A stretch of DNA of 64,000 bases from Desulfotignum sp. (lineage in GTDB: Bacteria > Desulfobacterota > Desulfobacteria > Desulfobacterales > Desulfobacteraceae), in contig JAABSO010000003.1 in the NCBI GenBank assembly GCA_011390335.1, positions 62,001-126,000 of the forward strand, in the 5' to 3' direction. Position numbers and translations under genes: made by a program. Shown piece by piece: positions 16,700-24,056 of the stretch. Each line of letters starts with the position of its first letter. The first letter of the stretch is position 1. Under the pieces are notes generated by a model. That model was not told the origin of the DNA. It saw nothing but the letters and a program-made list of their open reading frames with translations, and searched no databases.

Positions 16700-17032
16700 G
16701 TGATTAAACAATTCAAACATAAGGGATTGAAAAAAATAAAAAAACCCGCACACCCCGGAAGAATCCTGAGAAAACACTACATTGAACCGTTAGGTTTGAC
16801 TATTACGAAATTGGCTGAGATATTGAATGGTTCAAGAAAAGCGGTTTCAGCGATCGTAAATGAAAAAAAAAGCGTTACCCCAGACATGGCTTTACGTCTT
16901 TCAAAAGCATTTGATACCACGCCGGATCTGTGGGCCAATCTGCAAAAAAATCATGTTATGTGGGAAGCTGAAAACAAAGCAACCGGTTGGCAGAATGTGC
17001 CAAAAATAGATATGGCACACGCAATATCATAA
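16700..17032 (+). CDS. higA: HigA-family antitoxin (XRE type), orphan
   Basis: A 110-residue HigA-type antitoxin: a KPAHPGRILRKHYIEPLGLT lead, then the helix-turn-helix ITKLAEILNGSRKAVSAIV near 38-56, then MALRLSKAFDTTPDLWANLQ. The GTG start follows AGGA. HigB, normally directly upstream, is absent: the upstream 70 bases are non-coding and then run into the truncated molybdoenzyme gene. It therefore either survives as an orphan regulator or lost its toxin in the same deletion that cut the molybdoenzyme N-terminus. A fragment of a near-identical gene is at 11452-11538. Confidence 0.85.
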   Translation: MIKQFKHKGLKKIKKPAHPGRILRKHYIEPLGLTITKLAEILNGSRKAVSAIVNEKKSVTPDMALRLSKAFDTTPDLWANLQKNHVMWEAENKATGWQNVPKIDMAHAIS

Positions 17033-17150
17033 TTGGAAAACGTTAGCATTGCCAACAAAATGATCCCCCTGTATTGTGATCATATGGCGATTCTTCTATT
17101 GTGGAAAAAACCTGATCAATCATGAACAATGAAAAATAAGGAGATGGAAA

Positions 17151-17471
17151 ATGCAAGTGATTAAACTCAGTGAAAGCAATGAATTCAAACCGGGGGTCAT
17201 GAACCGGTTCTTTCTGGTCGAAACATCCGAGCATTTCAAAATCATCAATTTCAATCTGGATGCCGGGGTGGTTTTTCCGGTCCACTCCCATGATCTGGAT
17301 GGCGAATTATCCATTCAGGTTCTTGAGGGAAAAGGGTGGTTCCTTGGAGAAAATGATACAAAAATACCGGCAGAAGCAGGGGATATTCTGATATCGGAAA
17401 TCCGGGAACCCCATGGGGTCGAGGCGGATACGAAAATGAGAATCATCGTGACGATTGCGCCGCCGATTTGA
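17151..17471 (+). CDS. Small cupin-domain protein
   Basis: A 106-residue single cupin barrel. The metal site is visible as PVHSHDLDGELSIQVLEGKG near 43-62 (two His, a Glu-type ligand) and the second half as EPHGVEADTKMR near 86. Such proteins are dioxygenases, isomerases or sensors; no substrate can be named. An AAGGAGAT ribosome binding site precedes the ATG. It follows the orphan higA and is separated from a convergent small gene by a strong hairpin. Confidence 0.8.
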   Translation: MQVIKLSESNEFKPGVMNRFFLVETSEHFKIINFNLDAGVVFPVHSHDLDGELSIQVLEGKGWFLGENDTKIPAEAGDILISEIREPHGVEADTKMRIIVTIAPPI

Positions 17472-17530
17472 TGAAAATAAAAAAATCCCTCGTCGCTCGT
17501 TTTTTTAAGACAATGTTACGGGCGGATTTT

Positions 17531-17560
17531 GCGGGCACCCTTTTTGTTAAGGGTGCCCGC
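17531..17560. terminator. 12-bp GC-rich hairpin between convergent genes
   Basis: GCGGGCACCCTT and AAGGGTGCCCGC pair perfectly around a 6-base loop, between the cupin gene and the convergent small gene. A T-run lies 25 bases before it on the plus strand but none directly after, so it is a terminator-like or transcript-stabilising hairpin rather than a textbook terminator. Confidence 0.6.
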
Positions 17561-17592
17561 GCTTCATGAAACGCGTGGTTTTTTCGGGGTTG

Positions 17593-17880
17593 TTATGGAA
17601 GTTGAGACCCTTGTTCCACTTTGCATTGATTGTCCGGACAAAAAAGGTTCAGCCAGAGACCTTTGGTTTCCTTTGGGACAACGCCGCCGGCCGGCAGGGT
17701 TATTTTGTTTTCGTCAAAGGCACAGGATCCGTCCGGGCAGGACACTTCGAGCCATACGCCGGATTTGCCGGCAACGGCCTCGCGCTTTTCTGCAGGCAGG
17801 TCTGATATTTCGGTTTCAGGAATGATCCGGGCGTTTTCGATAAACACTTTTAATCGGGTTTCTTTGATATCTTTTTTCAT
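17593..17880 (-). CDS. Small unknown protein with paired CPD-type cysteines
   Basis: A 95-residue soluble protein, well started by AGGAGG. Two similar Cys pairs, SCPDGSCAFDENKI (near 47) and FCPDNQCKVEQG (near 80), suggest a metal-binding or redox-active zinc-ribbon-like fold, with C-x4-C repeated in each half. I do not recognise a family. A FNR/HcpR-type box lies 108 bp upstream of the start, which puts the gene in the same putative regulon as hcp. Confidence 0.7.
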   Translation of the reverse strand: MKKDIKETRLKVFIENARIIPETEISDLPAEKREAVAGKSGVWLEVSCPDGSCAFDENKITLPAGGVVPKETKGLWLNLFCPDNQCKVEQGSQLP

Positions 17881-17987
17881 GATTCCTCCTTTTCAGATTG
17901 ACTTATAGTTTCGTATTGTGGCCGCTTTTGGCCATGAGAATCACTGTGTCTTCAATTATTTTGTACCACACCAACATTTGTATGGAT

Positions 17988-18001
17988 TTGATTCAAGTCA
18001 A
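17988..18001. promoter_or_regulatory. FNR/HcpR-type box upstream of the small Cys-pair gene
   Basis: TTGAT-TCAA-GTCAA, one half-site of FNR type and one of HcpR type, in the 207-bp gap upstream of the 95-residue protein gene. It is at a plausible activator distance for the minus-strand gene and lies beyond the end of the VOC gene. Confidence 0.45.
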
Positions 18002-18087
18002 GTTTTTTTCCGCCATTATATTTCCTGAACCGGGTTCATTCAAAATTGATGGCAAAATATGTTCAGTTTAAGCCCAGCCACGTTCGG

Positions 18088-18486
18088 TCAGCACCAGAAT
18101 TCCAGCCGGTTTCCTTCAGGGTCATCAAGATACATCACTTTTGCCCCCCATGGGTGGGTTTCAATGGGGGTAGGAGCCAGGCCGGCACAGCACAGCCAAA
18201 TCCGGGTCTCTTTCAGGTCACGGACCTGAAACGTGATGAGATGGCCCTGTGCTCCGCTGGAATTTTTGGTGGTTCGGGTGGCATCTGCAATGCTCAGGCA
18301 GGTGGTGTCTGTGAGCCGGAATTCTATAAACCAGTCCTGAGCCACTGTCACAGGCAGCTTAAGTCCGGTCTTGTAAAAGGCCACCGTATCCGCCCATTTT
18401 TCACAGTATAAAATGGTGTTGACACGGATCACCTGTTCCTGAAATCCCTTGGATTGGGTTCCGGATGCCTGTTTAGGCCCTGTCAT
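18088..18486 (-). CDS. VOC-superfamily (glyoxalase/dioxygenase fold) protein
   Basis: A 132-residue single-chain VOC protein: VNTILYCEKWADTVAFYKT near 23-41 opens the first beta-alpha-beta-beta-beta unit, and YLDDPEGNRLEFW ends the second, with Glu as a metal-ligand candidate. The ATG overlaps the flavodiiron gene stop by 4 bases (ATGA), so it is the third gene of a hemerythrin-flavodiiron-VOC operon. Function is unassigned; dicarbonyl detoxification is a possibility from family and context. Confidence 0.8.
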   Translation of the reverse strand: MTGPKQASGTQSKGFQEQVIRVNTILYCEKWADTVAFYKTGLKLPVTVAQDWFIEFRLTDTTCLSIADATRTTKNSSGAQGHLITFQVRDLKETRIWLCCAGLAPTPIETHPWGAKVMYLDDPEGNRLEFWC

Positions 18487-19676
18487 GATTTCAGGGTTTC
18501 ACCAATGGATTTCCCGAAGTTGAAGCAGTTCTCCACCGCCTGGGAATCCGGGTTCCATTTTTCACGCAACCCCTCGTTCAACAGCTCAAATCCAGCCTGC
18601 TCCAGTTTTTCGGATATAATTTTCACAGATTCACCGCTCCAGCCGTAGGATCCGAATGCTGCCGCTTTTTTGCCCTTGAACCGCAGGCCGATCACCTCTT
18701 CAAACAATCCGGCCAGAGAAGACAAAATGCCCTTGTTTACGGTGGGAGACGCGGCCAGAACCGCTTTGGACTTGAAGATCTCGGTGATGACATCGTTCTT
18801 GTCGGACTTGGAGACATTGAACAGCTTGACGGTGATGCTGCTATCAGCTGAAAGGATACCTTTGGCAATGGTTTCCGCCATCTTCCGGGTACTTTCCCAC
18901 ATGGTGTCATAGATAAGCGTAATCTGGTTTTCAACATAGGCATCGGCCCATTTTACATATGTGTCCACAATCTGCATGGGGTCTTTGCGCCAGATCACCC
19001 CGTGGCTGGGACAGATCATGTCCACCGGTACGTTCAGGTCCACCACCTCTTTTATTTTCCGGGTGACCTGGGCACTGAAAGGGGCCAGGATATTGGCGTA
19101 ATATTTAATGGCTTCCTGATACAGTTCTCCTTGATCCACCAGATCATTGTACATCAGCTCCGATGCCAGGTGCTGGCCGAACCCGTCGTTGCTGAACAGG
19201 ATGTTGTCTTCGGTGAGATAGCAGAACATGCTGTCGGGCCAGTGGAGCATGGGGGCTTCGATGAAGATCAGGTCCCTGGTGCCGATGTTGAGTTTGTCCC
19301 CGGTTTTGACCACCTGGAAATTCCAGTCCTGGTGATAATGGCCTTTGAGAAATTTCGCGCCGTTGGCGGTGCAGTAGATGGGGGTGTCGGGAATGTGCCG
19401 CATCAGTTCGGGCAGGGCGCCGGAATGATCGGGTTCCGCGTGGTTGGCAATGATATAGTCAATCTGGTCTAAAGGGGTCTCTTTTTTGAGGTTTTCCACA
19501 AATTCATGGGAAAACGGGAACCACACCGTATCGATAAGTACGGTTTTTTCATCTTTCACCAGGTAGGCGTTGTAGCTGGATCCCCGGTTTGTGGTGTATT
19601 CCTGACCGTGAAAATGCCGAAGCTCCCAGTCGATTTTTCCCACCCAGTGGATATGTTCCTTGATTGCAAAATGCAT
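18483..19676 (-). CDS. fprA: Flavodiiron protein (A-type flavoprotein; O2/NO reductase)
   Basis: A 397-residue cytoplasmic enzyme reducing oxygen to water and/or NO to N2O. The N-terminal metallo-beta-lactamase-like diiron domain has H79-x-E81-x-D83-H84 (HAEPDH), followed by His in LHWPDSM near 147, Asp in SNDGFG near 166 and CPSHG near 225. The C-terminal flavodoxin domain starts near 255 (IYDTMWESTRKMAE, FMN phosphate loop) and includes the SPTVNKG and FGSYGWSGE loops. There is no fused rubredoxin, so it uses separate donors. It lies between a hemerythrin gene and a VOC gene on the same strand. Confidence 0.93.
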   Translation of the reverse strand: MHFAIKEHIHWVGKIDWELRHFHGQEYTTNRGSSYNAYLVKDEKTVLIDTVWFPFSHEFVENLKKETPLDQIDYIIANHAEPDHSGALPELMRHIPDTPIYCTANGAKFLKGHYHQDWNFQVVKTGDKLNIGTRDLIFIEAPMLHWPDSMFCYLTEDNILFSNDGFGQHLASELMYNDLVDQGELYQEAIKYYANILAPFSAQVTRKIKEVVDLNVPVDMICPSHGVIWRKDPMQIVDTYVKWADAYVENQITLIYDTMWESTRKMAETIAKGILSADSSITVKLFNVSKSDKNDVITEIFKSKAVLAASPTVNKGILSSLAGLFEEVIGLRFKGKKAAAFGSYGWSGESVKIISEKLEQAGFELLNEGLREKWNPDSQAVENCFNFGKSIGETLKS

Positions 19677-19689
19677 GGTTTTCTCCTTG

Positions 19690-20241
19690 TCATTCTATGT
19701 AAATATCGGTTAACTGGTTGATCATTTCATGAAATGCCTCATGTTTGCCTTTGCCGATTCTTTCTTGTTCAAGGGTTTCAAAATCCTGGTATAGTTTTTC
19801 ATCAACGGCTTGTGAAAAACGGCTCTCTCCCATGGGATAGAGGATGTTGTTTTCTTTGTAGATGTGATCGAGCATCAGAGAAATATATTGTTCACATTCC
19901 TGGGCAAGTGCCTCAGCCACGGCGGTATCGCCTGACTTGAACCGGTCAAACGCCTGGCTGATGGTTTTGATGTGCCCGCGGCCGGTGGTATGTTCCGCCA
20001 GCATGGCCTCGATGGGACCCTGCTCAGGGATGCCGGCCCGGACCATTTCCGGAAAGAGGATGTCTTCTTCTTTTCCGTGGTGGCACTTATCCACAAAAAT
20101 CTGGAAAAATTCCAGGATGCCTTCAAAATGGTCGGTATTAAGGTGGTTATCTGATTTGAGGGAATCACACATTTTTCTCAAAATGCGAAACACGATCTTT
20201 ATTCCCTCGTGCTCATTTTTCAACTGTTCAATGGCTTTCAT
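19690..20241 (-). CDS. Hemerythrin HHE-domain protein (first gene of the flavodiiron operon)
   Basis: A 183-residue HHE protein with ligand candidates NEHEG near 10, DKCHHGKEEDILFP near 54-65, AEHTTGRGH near 85 and LDHIYKENNILYP near 125. This spacing is typical of bacterial diiron hemerythrin domains that bind oxygen or NO. AGGAG lies before the ATG and the stop is 13 bp before the flavodiiron start, so the two are probably co-transcribed for oxygen and NO handling. Confidence 0.87.
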   Translation of the reverse strand: MKAIEQLKNEHEGIKIVFRILRKMCDSLKSDNHLNTDHFEGILEFFQIFVDKCHHGKEEDILFPEMVRAGIPEQGPIEAMLAEHTTGRGHIKTISQAFDRFKSGDTAVAEALAQECEQYISLMLDHIYKENNILYPMGESRFSQAVDEKLYQDFETLEQERIGKGKHEAFHEMINQLTDIYIE

Positions 20242-20630
20242 ACTGTTCTCCTTTCAGCATAAACGTTCCATCCGGTTACGTCCTGAAACCTTTGCCTGGT
20301 TAAAAGTCTTCTATTCCCGATAGGGTCAGTTTCGGAGTCGGCGTGATGTCACACATGGGGGTCTCCAGATAGGGGTTTGGTCATGTCAGACACCGGTAAA
20401 TATGCATCGCTATTCAAGGCATTCCAGGAGCGGGTAATTTTAATCTGCTTAAAAAAGCTGCGGGCTGATTGCACATGAACCATCTTTCGGCTGTTCCGGA
20501 TGCTGATCAATGCAAACGAAAGAGAGTCGGCAATCACGGCAGCCCGGAGAAATCATGCCATGAGAATCAGTTTATTCATGCCCCAATGTCTTTATCAATA
20601 CATCCATTAAAGGCGGTAGGCAAATAAAAG
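20242..20630. other. 389-bp stretch without a supported gene
   Basis: This holds the presumed promoter of the hemerythrin-flavodiiron operon. A 31-codon plus-strand frame (20383-20478, MSDTGKYASLFKAF) is present without a ribosome binding site or recognised homology. No FNR box, repeat or strong hairpin was seen. Confidence 0.4.
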
Positions 20631-20765
20631 TCAAGGATTGTTTTTTCCGGAAGCCAACTTGGCAAGGGATGTTTCTTCAGAAAAAGAGGCAGGCCAGGAA
20701 TCACAGCCGGCCAGGCCCATACACACCAGGAGCAGACCACAAAATAATCCTGTCAAAAGATTCAT
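20631..20765 (-). CDS. Possible 44-residue lipoprotein
   Basis: The frame opens with a typical signal peptide and lipobox: MNLLTGLFCGLLLVC then MGLAGC, with the Cys as the lipidation site, leaving a mature peptide of about 24 polar residues. Small lipoproteins of this kind are common in deltaproteobacteria, but here the start is only 18 bases after the hcp terminator and no clear ribosome binding site or promoter is seen. Either a genuine peptide or the start of a truncated lipoprotein gene. Confidence 0.42.
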   Translation of the reverse strand: MNLLTGLFCGLLLVCMGLAGCDSWPASFSEETSLAKLASGKNNP

Positions 20766-20782
20766 GAATGACATATCCCGGG

Positions 20783-20834
20783 AAAAAAAAGTAAAAAATC
20801 TGATGTGGGCCATGCCGGAAGCATGGCCACATCA
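20783..20834 (-). terminator. Intrinsic terminator of hcp
   Basis: On the minus strand TGATGTGGCCATGC and GCATGGCCCACATCA form a long stem (one bulged C) with a 5-base loop, followed by a broken T-tract of about 15 bases. It lies 25 bases after the hcp stop and is a convincing rho-independent terminator. Confidence 0.85.
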
Positions 20835-20858
20835 GGGGGAGAAAAAATCTGTCAGATC

Positions 20859-22502
20859 TTAGTTGCCGGCCATCATGGCGGCGACGTCTTCGTCCACATC
20901 ACCGGTGGGTTTGATGTCAAAGTTTTCCACCAGCACATTGAGCACGGCCGGGGATACAAAGGCCGGCAGCGTGGGTCCGAGACGGATGCCCTTGATCCCT
21001 AAGTGCAGCAGGGCCAGCAGCACGGCCACGGCTTTCTGCTCATACCACCCGATGTCAAAGGAGATGGGCAGGTCGTTGATATGGTCTGCACCGAAAACAT
21101 CCTTGAGTTTCAGGGCGATGACTGCCAGAGAATAAGAGTCGTTGCACTGTCCGGCATCCAGGACCCTGGGGATGCCGCCGATGTCGCCCAGATCCAGTTT
21201 GTTGTACCGGTACTTGGCGCAGCCTGCCGTGAGAATCACGGTGTCCTTGGGCAGCTTTTTGGCCACTTCGGTGAAATACTCCCGGTTTTTCATGCGGCCG
21301 TCACATCCGGCCATGACAATGAAGCGCTTGATGGCACCGGATTTGACCGCTTCCACCACCTTGTCGGCCAGGGCCAGGACCTGGTTGTGGGCAAATCCGC
21401 CCACCAGGGTACCGGTTTCGATCTCCTGGGGGGACTGGCATTTCTTTGCGCATGCGATCACTTCGGCAAAATCCTTGGCTTTGCCGTCTTCACGATCCGG
21501 GATATGGGTAAGTTCTGGATAGGACACCACCCCTGTGGTGAAGATGCGGTCCTGGTAGGTGTTTTTCTTCTTGATGGGGATGATGCAGTTGGTGGTCATG
21601 AGAATGGCGCCGTTAAAGGTTTCAAAATCCTCGTTCTGGTGCCACCAGGAGCCGCCGTAGTTGCCTTTGAGGTGATCATATTTCTTGAAGGCCGGGTAAT
21701 AGTTGGCCGGCAGCATCTCACCGTGGGTGTAAACATCCACGCCCGTGCCCTGGGTCTGTTTGAGCAGTTCATCCATGTCCTTGAGGTCATGGCCGGAGAT
21801 GAGAATGCCGGGGTTGGTGCCCACCCCCAGGTTGACTTCCGTGATTTCCGGGTTGCCGTAAGCGCCGGTATTGGCCTGGTCCAGGGCTGCCATAGTGTTT
21901 ACTGAGCACTCGCCGGCTTTCAACACCATGCCCACCATTTCGTCCACGGACAGGTCTTCGGTGGTGGAGGCCAGGGCATTCAGAATGAAGTCATAGATTT
22001 CATCTTTTTCCACACCCAGAATGGCGGCGTGGTCGGCATATGCGGAGATCCCTTTGAGCCCGATAACGAGCAGTTCTCTCAGGGACCGGACATCCTCGTT
22101 TTCCGTGGACAGGACCCCTACTTTTTTGGCTTTTTCCTGATATTCCGCCTCATTGTCTGAGAACCACAGGGCGGAATCGTCCAGGGCGCCGGACACTTTG
22201 CCTTCCACCTTATCTTTGAAGGATTTTTTGAATTCCTGGGATTTTTTGATCCACTTGACCAGGTTGTCATCGTTGAAGTTCGTATTGGTGATGGTGGTGA
22301 ACAGGGCCTTGGTCACAAACCGGCCCGCTTCAGTGGTCAGGTCCACGCCGGCGGCTTTGCCCTGTTTTGCCAGCACGGCAATACCTTTGAGGTTGAAAAC
22401 CAGAAGGTCCTGGAGATTGGCCGTGGTTTCTTCTTTTCCGCACACGCCTCTGACGGTGCATCCGGTGTTTTTTGCGGTTTCCTGACATTGAAAACAAAAC
22501 AT
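20859..22502 (-). CDS. hcp: Hybrid cluster protein (hydroxylamine / NO reductase)
   Basis: A 547-residue cytoplasmic Fe-S enzyme. The N-terminal [4Fe-4S] motif is C3-x2-C6-x8-C15-x5-C21, the class I arrangement of strict anaerobes. Residues for the hybrid 4Fe-2S-2O cluster include the His-Glu of ISGHDLKDM and HGEMLPAN, and cysteines in [23 protein letters not shown] and AGQCNDSYS. Hcp reduces NO to N2O (and hydroxylamine in vitro) and protects against nitrosative stress. No Hcr partner is adjacent. A perfect FNR-type box lies 123 bp upstream and an intrinsic terminator directly downstream, so it is a monocistronic, probably NO-regulated gene. Confidence 0.96.
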   Translation of the reverse strand: MFCFQCQETAKNTGCTVRGVCGKEETTANLQDLLVFNLKGIAVLAKQGKAAGVDLTTEAGRFVTKALFTTITNTNFNDDNLVKWIKKSQEFKKSFKDKVEGKVSGALDDSALWFSDNEAEYQEKAKKVGVLSTENEDVRSLRELLVIGLKGISAYADHAAILGVEKDEIYDFILNALASTTEDLSVDEMVGMVLKAGECSVNTMAALDQANTGAYGNPEITEVNLGVGTNPGILISGHDLKDMDELLKQTQGTGVDVYTHGEMLPANYYPAFKKYDHLKGNYGGSWWHQNEDFETFNGAILMTTNCIIPIKKKNTYQDRIFTTGVVSYPELTHIPDREDGKAKDFAEVIACAKKCQSPQEIETGTLVGGFAHNQVLALADKVVEAVKSGAIKRFIVMAGCDGRMKNREYFTEVAKKLPKDTVILTAGCAKYRYNKLDLGDIGGIPRVLDAGQCNDSYSLAVIALKLKDVFGADHINDLPISFDIGWYEQKAVAVLLALLHLGIKGIRLGPTLPAFVSPAVLNVLVENFDIKPTGDVDEDVAAMMAGN

Positions 22503-22624
22503 GGTGTTGCCTCCTTGTTATGTGTTGCGTTTGTGTTGCAGTATTTGTCAGCCGGTCATATGGCATTTCCAGCCGGCTGCCGATCATCTCGATGACAAGA
22601 TATTACAGATGAACGATCAATTCC

Positions 22625-22638
22625 TTGATATGGATCAA
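22625..22638. promoter_or_regulatory. Perfect FNR/HcpR-type box upstream of hcp
   Basis: TTGAT-ATGG-ATCAA, a perfect palindrome 123 bp upstream of the hcp ATG in a 387-bp gap. hcp genes in deltaproteobacteria are known targets of HcpR, a CRP/FNR-family NO sensor; the half-sites here are of FNR rather than TTGAC type. Confidence 0.65.
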
Positions 22639-22710
22639 TTTGTAATTGTAATCACAAATAATCTTTTTTTAAATCATTTTTTGACATATCCTGTAACCTG
22701 TTTTTGTTGT

Positions 22711-22802
22711 ACCACAAAAGGCAAGAAGTGCACGAAGAATCATGGAATGAATCGTTCAATCCGATTATTTCCACGCTTCGTGGCCTTCGCGTTCTTCGTG
22801 GT
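22711..22802. repeat. Inverted repeat with CTTCGTGGT-type arms
   Basis: The left arm begins ACCACAAAAGGCAAGAAGTG and continues CACGAAGAA; the right arm reads TTCGTGGCCTTCGCGTTCTT and ends CGTGGT. The arms are imperfectly complementary over about 30 bases and would fold into a long hairpin. It is non-coding and lies between hcp's promoter and the HPP gene. The CCACGAAG/CTTCGTGG theme is one I recall as a common intergenic repeat in environmental bacteria. Confidence 0.55.
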
Positions 22803-22889
22803 AAAATGCACTGACATAATTGAATTTTCAACATCTTAACATTATGTATTGTGTCTTCAGTAGTCAAGTGTCGGGCGCTGTAAATTTTG

Positions 22890-23429
22890 TTACCACCAGA
22901 ACTCCGGAAATTTTCTTGATCCGGCAATGTTGTTGACAACCAGTGCCACGATCAGCATGATGACTACTCCTGTGAGAACGGGAAACAGGACATATAAAAA
23001 GCCCAGGCTGTGAATTTTTTCACTGCCGATCACCGCAATCAGGGCCGTGGCCCCGCCTGGCGGATGCAGGGTTTTGGTGACGTGCATGGCGGCGATCGCC
23101 GTGGCCACGGCAAAGGCAGCGGCCAGCCAGGGGGCAGATCCCAGCACCTGCCAGGCAGCCACCCCGATGACCGCGGAGATCACATGTCCCCCCACCAGGT
23201 TCCTGGGCTGGGCAAGCGGGCTTCTCACCGCCCCATAGATCAATACGGCCGAAGCCCCGAAAGACCCGATGAGAAACACCAGGTCTCCATCAGGAAAAAA
23301 ATTGTACTGCAGCAAAGCCACCGGTGTGATCCCCAGAAACGCCCCGAGCCAGGACCACGCAATTTCGGAAAACCCTACACCAGGCGGGCTCTGGCTGCCG
23401 CCTTTCATTTTTTTAAAAAATGCCGACAC
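22890..23429 (-). CDS. HPP-family integral membrane protein
   Basis: About 179 residues with four predicted membrane helices and the signature TLHPPGGATALIAV near residue 120. HPP proteins are linked to nitrite transport in chloroplasts and cyanobacteria and are often fused to or paired with CBS domains, as with the adjacent gene here. The GTG start at 23429 follows AAGGGGGTGAT, a better site than the upstream ATG. It is the last gene of the TetR-MFP-RND-CBS-HPP series. Proximity to nrfA and hcp allows, but does not show, a nitrite role. Confidence 0.82.
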   Translation of the reverse strand: MSAFFKKMKGGSQSPPGVGFSEIAWSWLGAFLGITPVALLQYNFFPDGDLVFLIGSFGASAVLIYGAVRSPLAQPRNLVGGHVISAVIGVAAWQVLGSAPWLAAAFAVATAIAAMHVTKTLHPPGGATALIAVIGSEKIHSLGFLYVLFPVLTGVVIMLIVALVVNNIAGSRKFPEFWW

Positions 23430-23452
23430 GGTATCACCCCCTTTTTTATAAA

Positions 23453-24046
23453 TTAACACATGGTCTGGATCAGATCGGATCTGGCAACAATTCCTGCCAG
23501 CCGTCCAGCTTCATCAATGACCGGGACCCGGTTGATGTTGTGGCGGTCCATGATCTCCGCCACTTCAAACAGCGGCATGGTGCCGGAGATGGTGACGGCA
23601 GGGGATGACATGATATCTTTCGCAGTCAGTTTTTTAATATCAGCGGCGATACAGCCCGTTTTTTCCAGGCACTGCAGGATCACATGCATGAACGATGGGG
23701 ATTCGCCGCCGCCCATTTTTGACAGAAAATCCTTTTCAGAGATGACCCCGGCAATGGTGCGGTCCGGCCGGATCACCGGCATCCCGGATATGTCATGGTC
23801 AGCCAGGAGCCGGACCACCTCGACAAGCAGCGCGTTTTCCGGAACCGTTGCCACCTGTCTTGTCATGATCTGCTCCGCTGTGATAGCGTGTTTTAATCGG
23901 TGCAGGGCATGGTCGAAGGCCACCCGGTATATTTCCATGAAATCAGACGGGGTGATGTCCAGGTATCCGGGGATTTTTTTCATGGCCACGACAATGTCTT
24001 CATCGGAAATGGTCTGTCTGCATTCATTCAACGCACTGAATTTCAT
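23453..24046 (-). CDS. CBS-domain pair protein
   Basis: A 197-residue soluble protein with two CBS motifs: IMTRQVATVPENALLVEVVR near 58-77 followed by ISGMPVI and GVISEKDFL, and IMSSPAVTISGTMPLFEVAE near 140 followed by INRVPVID and GIVARSDL. CBS pairs bind adenine nucleotides and gate transporters or enzymes. The start at 24046 is set by GGGAGGA just upstream. It lies between the RND pump and the HPP membrane gene and probably regulates one of them, most likely HPP, given known CBS-HPP fusions. Confidence 0.85.
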   Translation of the reverse strand: MKFSALNECRQTISDEDIVVAMKKIPGYLDITPSDFMEIYRVAFDHALHRLKHAITAEQIMTRQVATVPENALLVEVVRLLADHDISGMPVIRPDRTIAGVISEKDFLSKMGGGESPSFMHVILQCLEKTGCIAADIKKLTAKDIMSSPAVTISGTMPLFEVAEIMDRHNINRVPVIDEAGRLAGIVARSDLIQTMC

Positions 24047-24056
24047 GGTTCCTCCC

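Noticed and set aside
20383..20478. 31-codon plus-strand frame MSDTGKYASLFKAF-
   Set aside because: No ribosome binding site, promoter or recognised family; kept only as a note in the gap entry.
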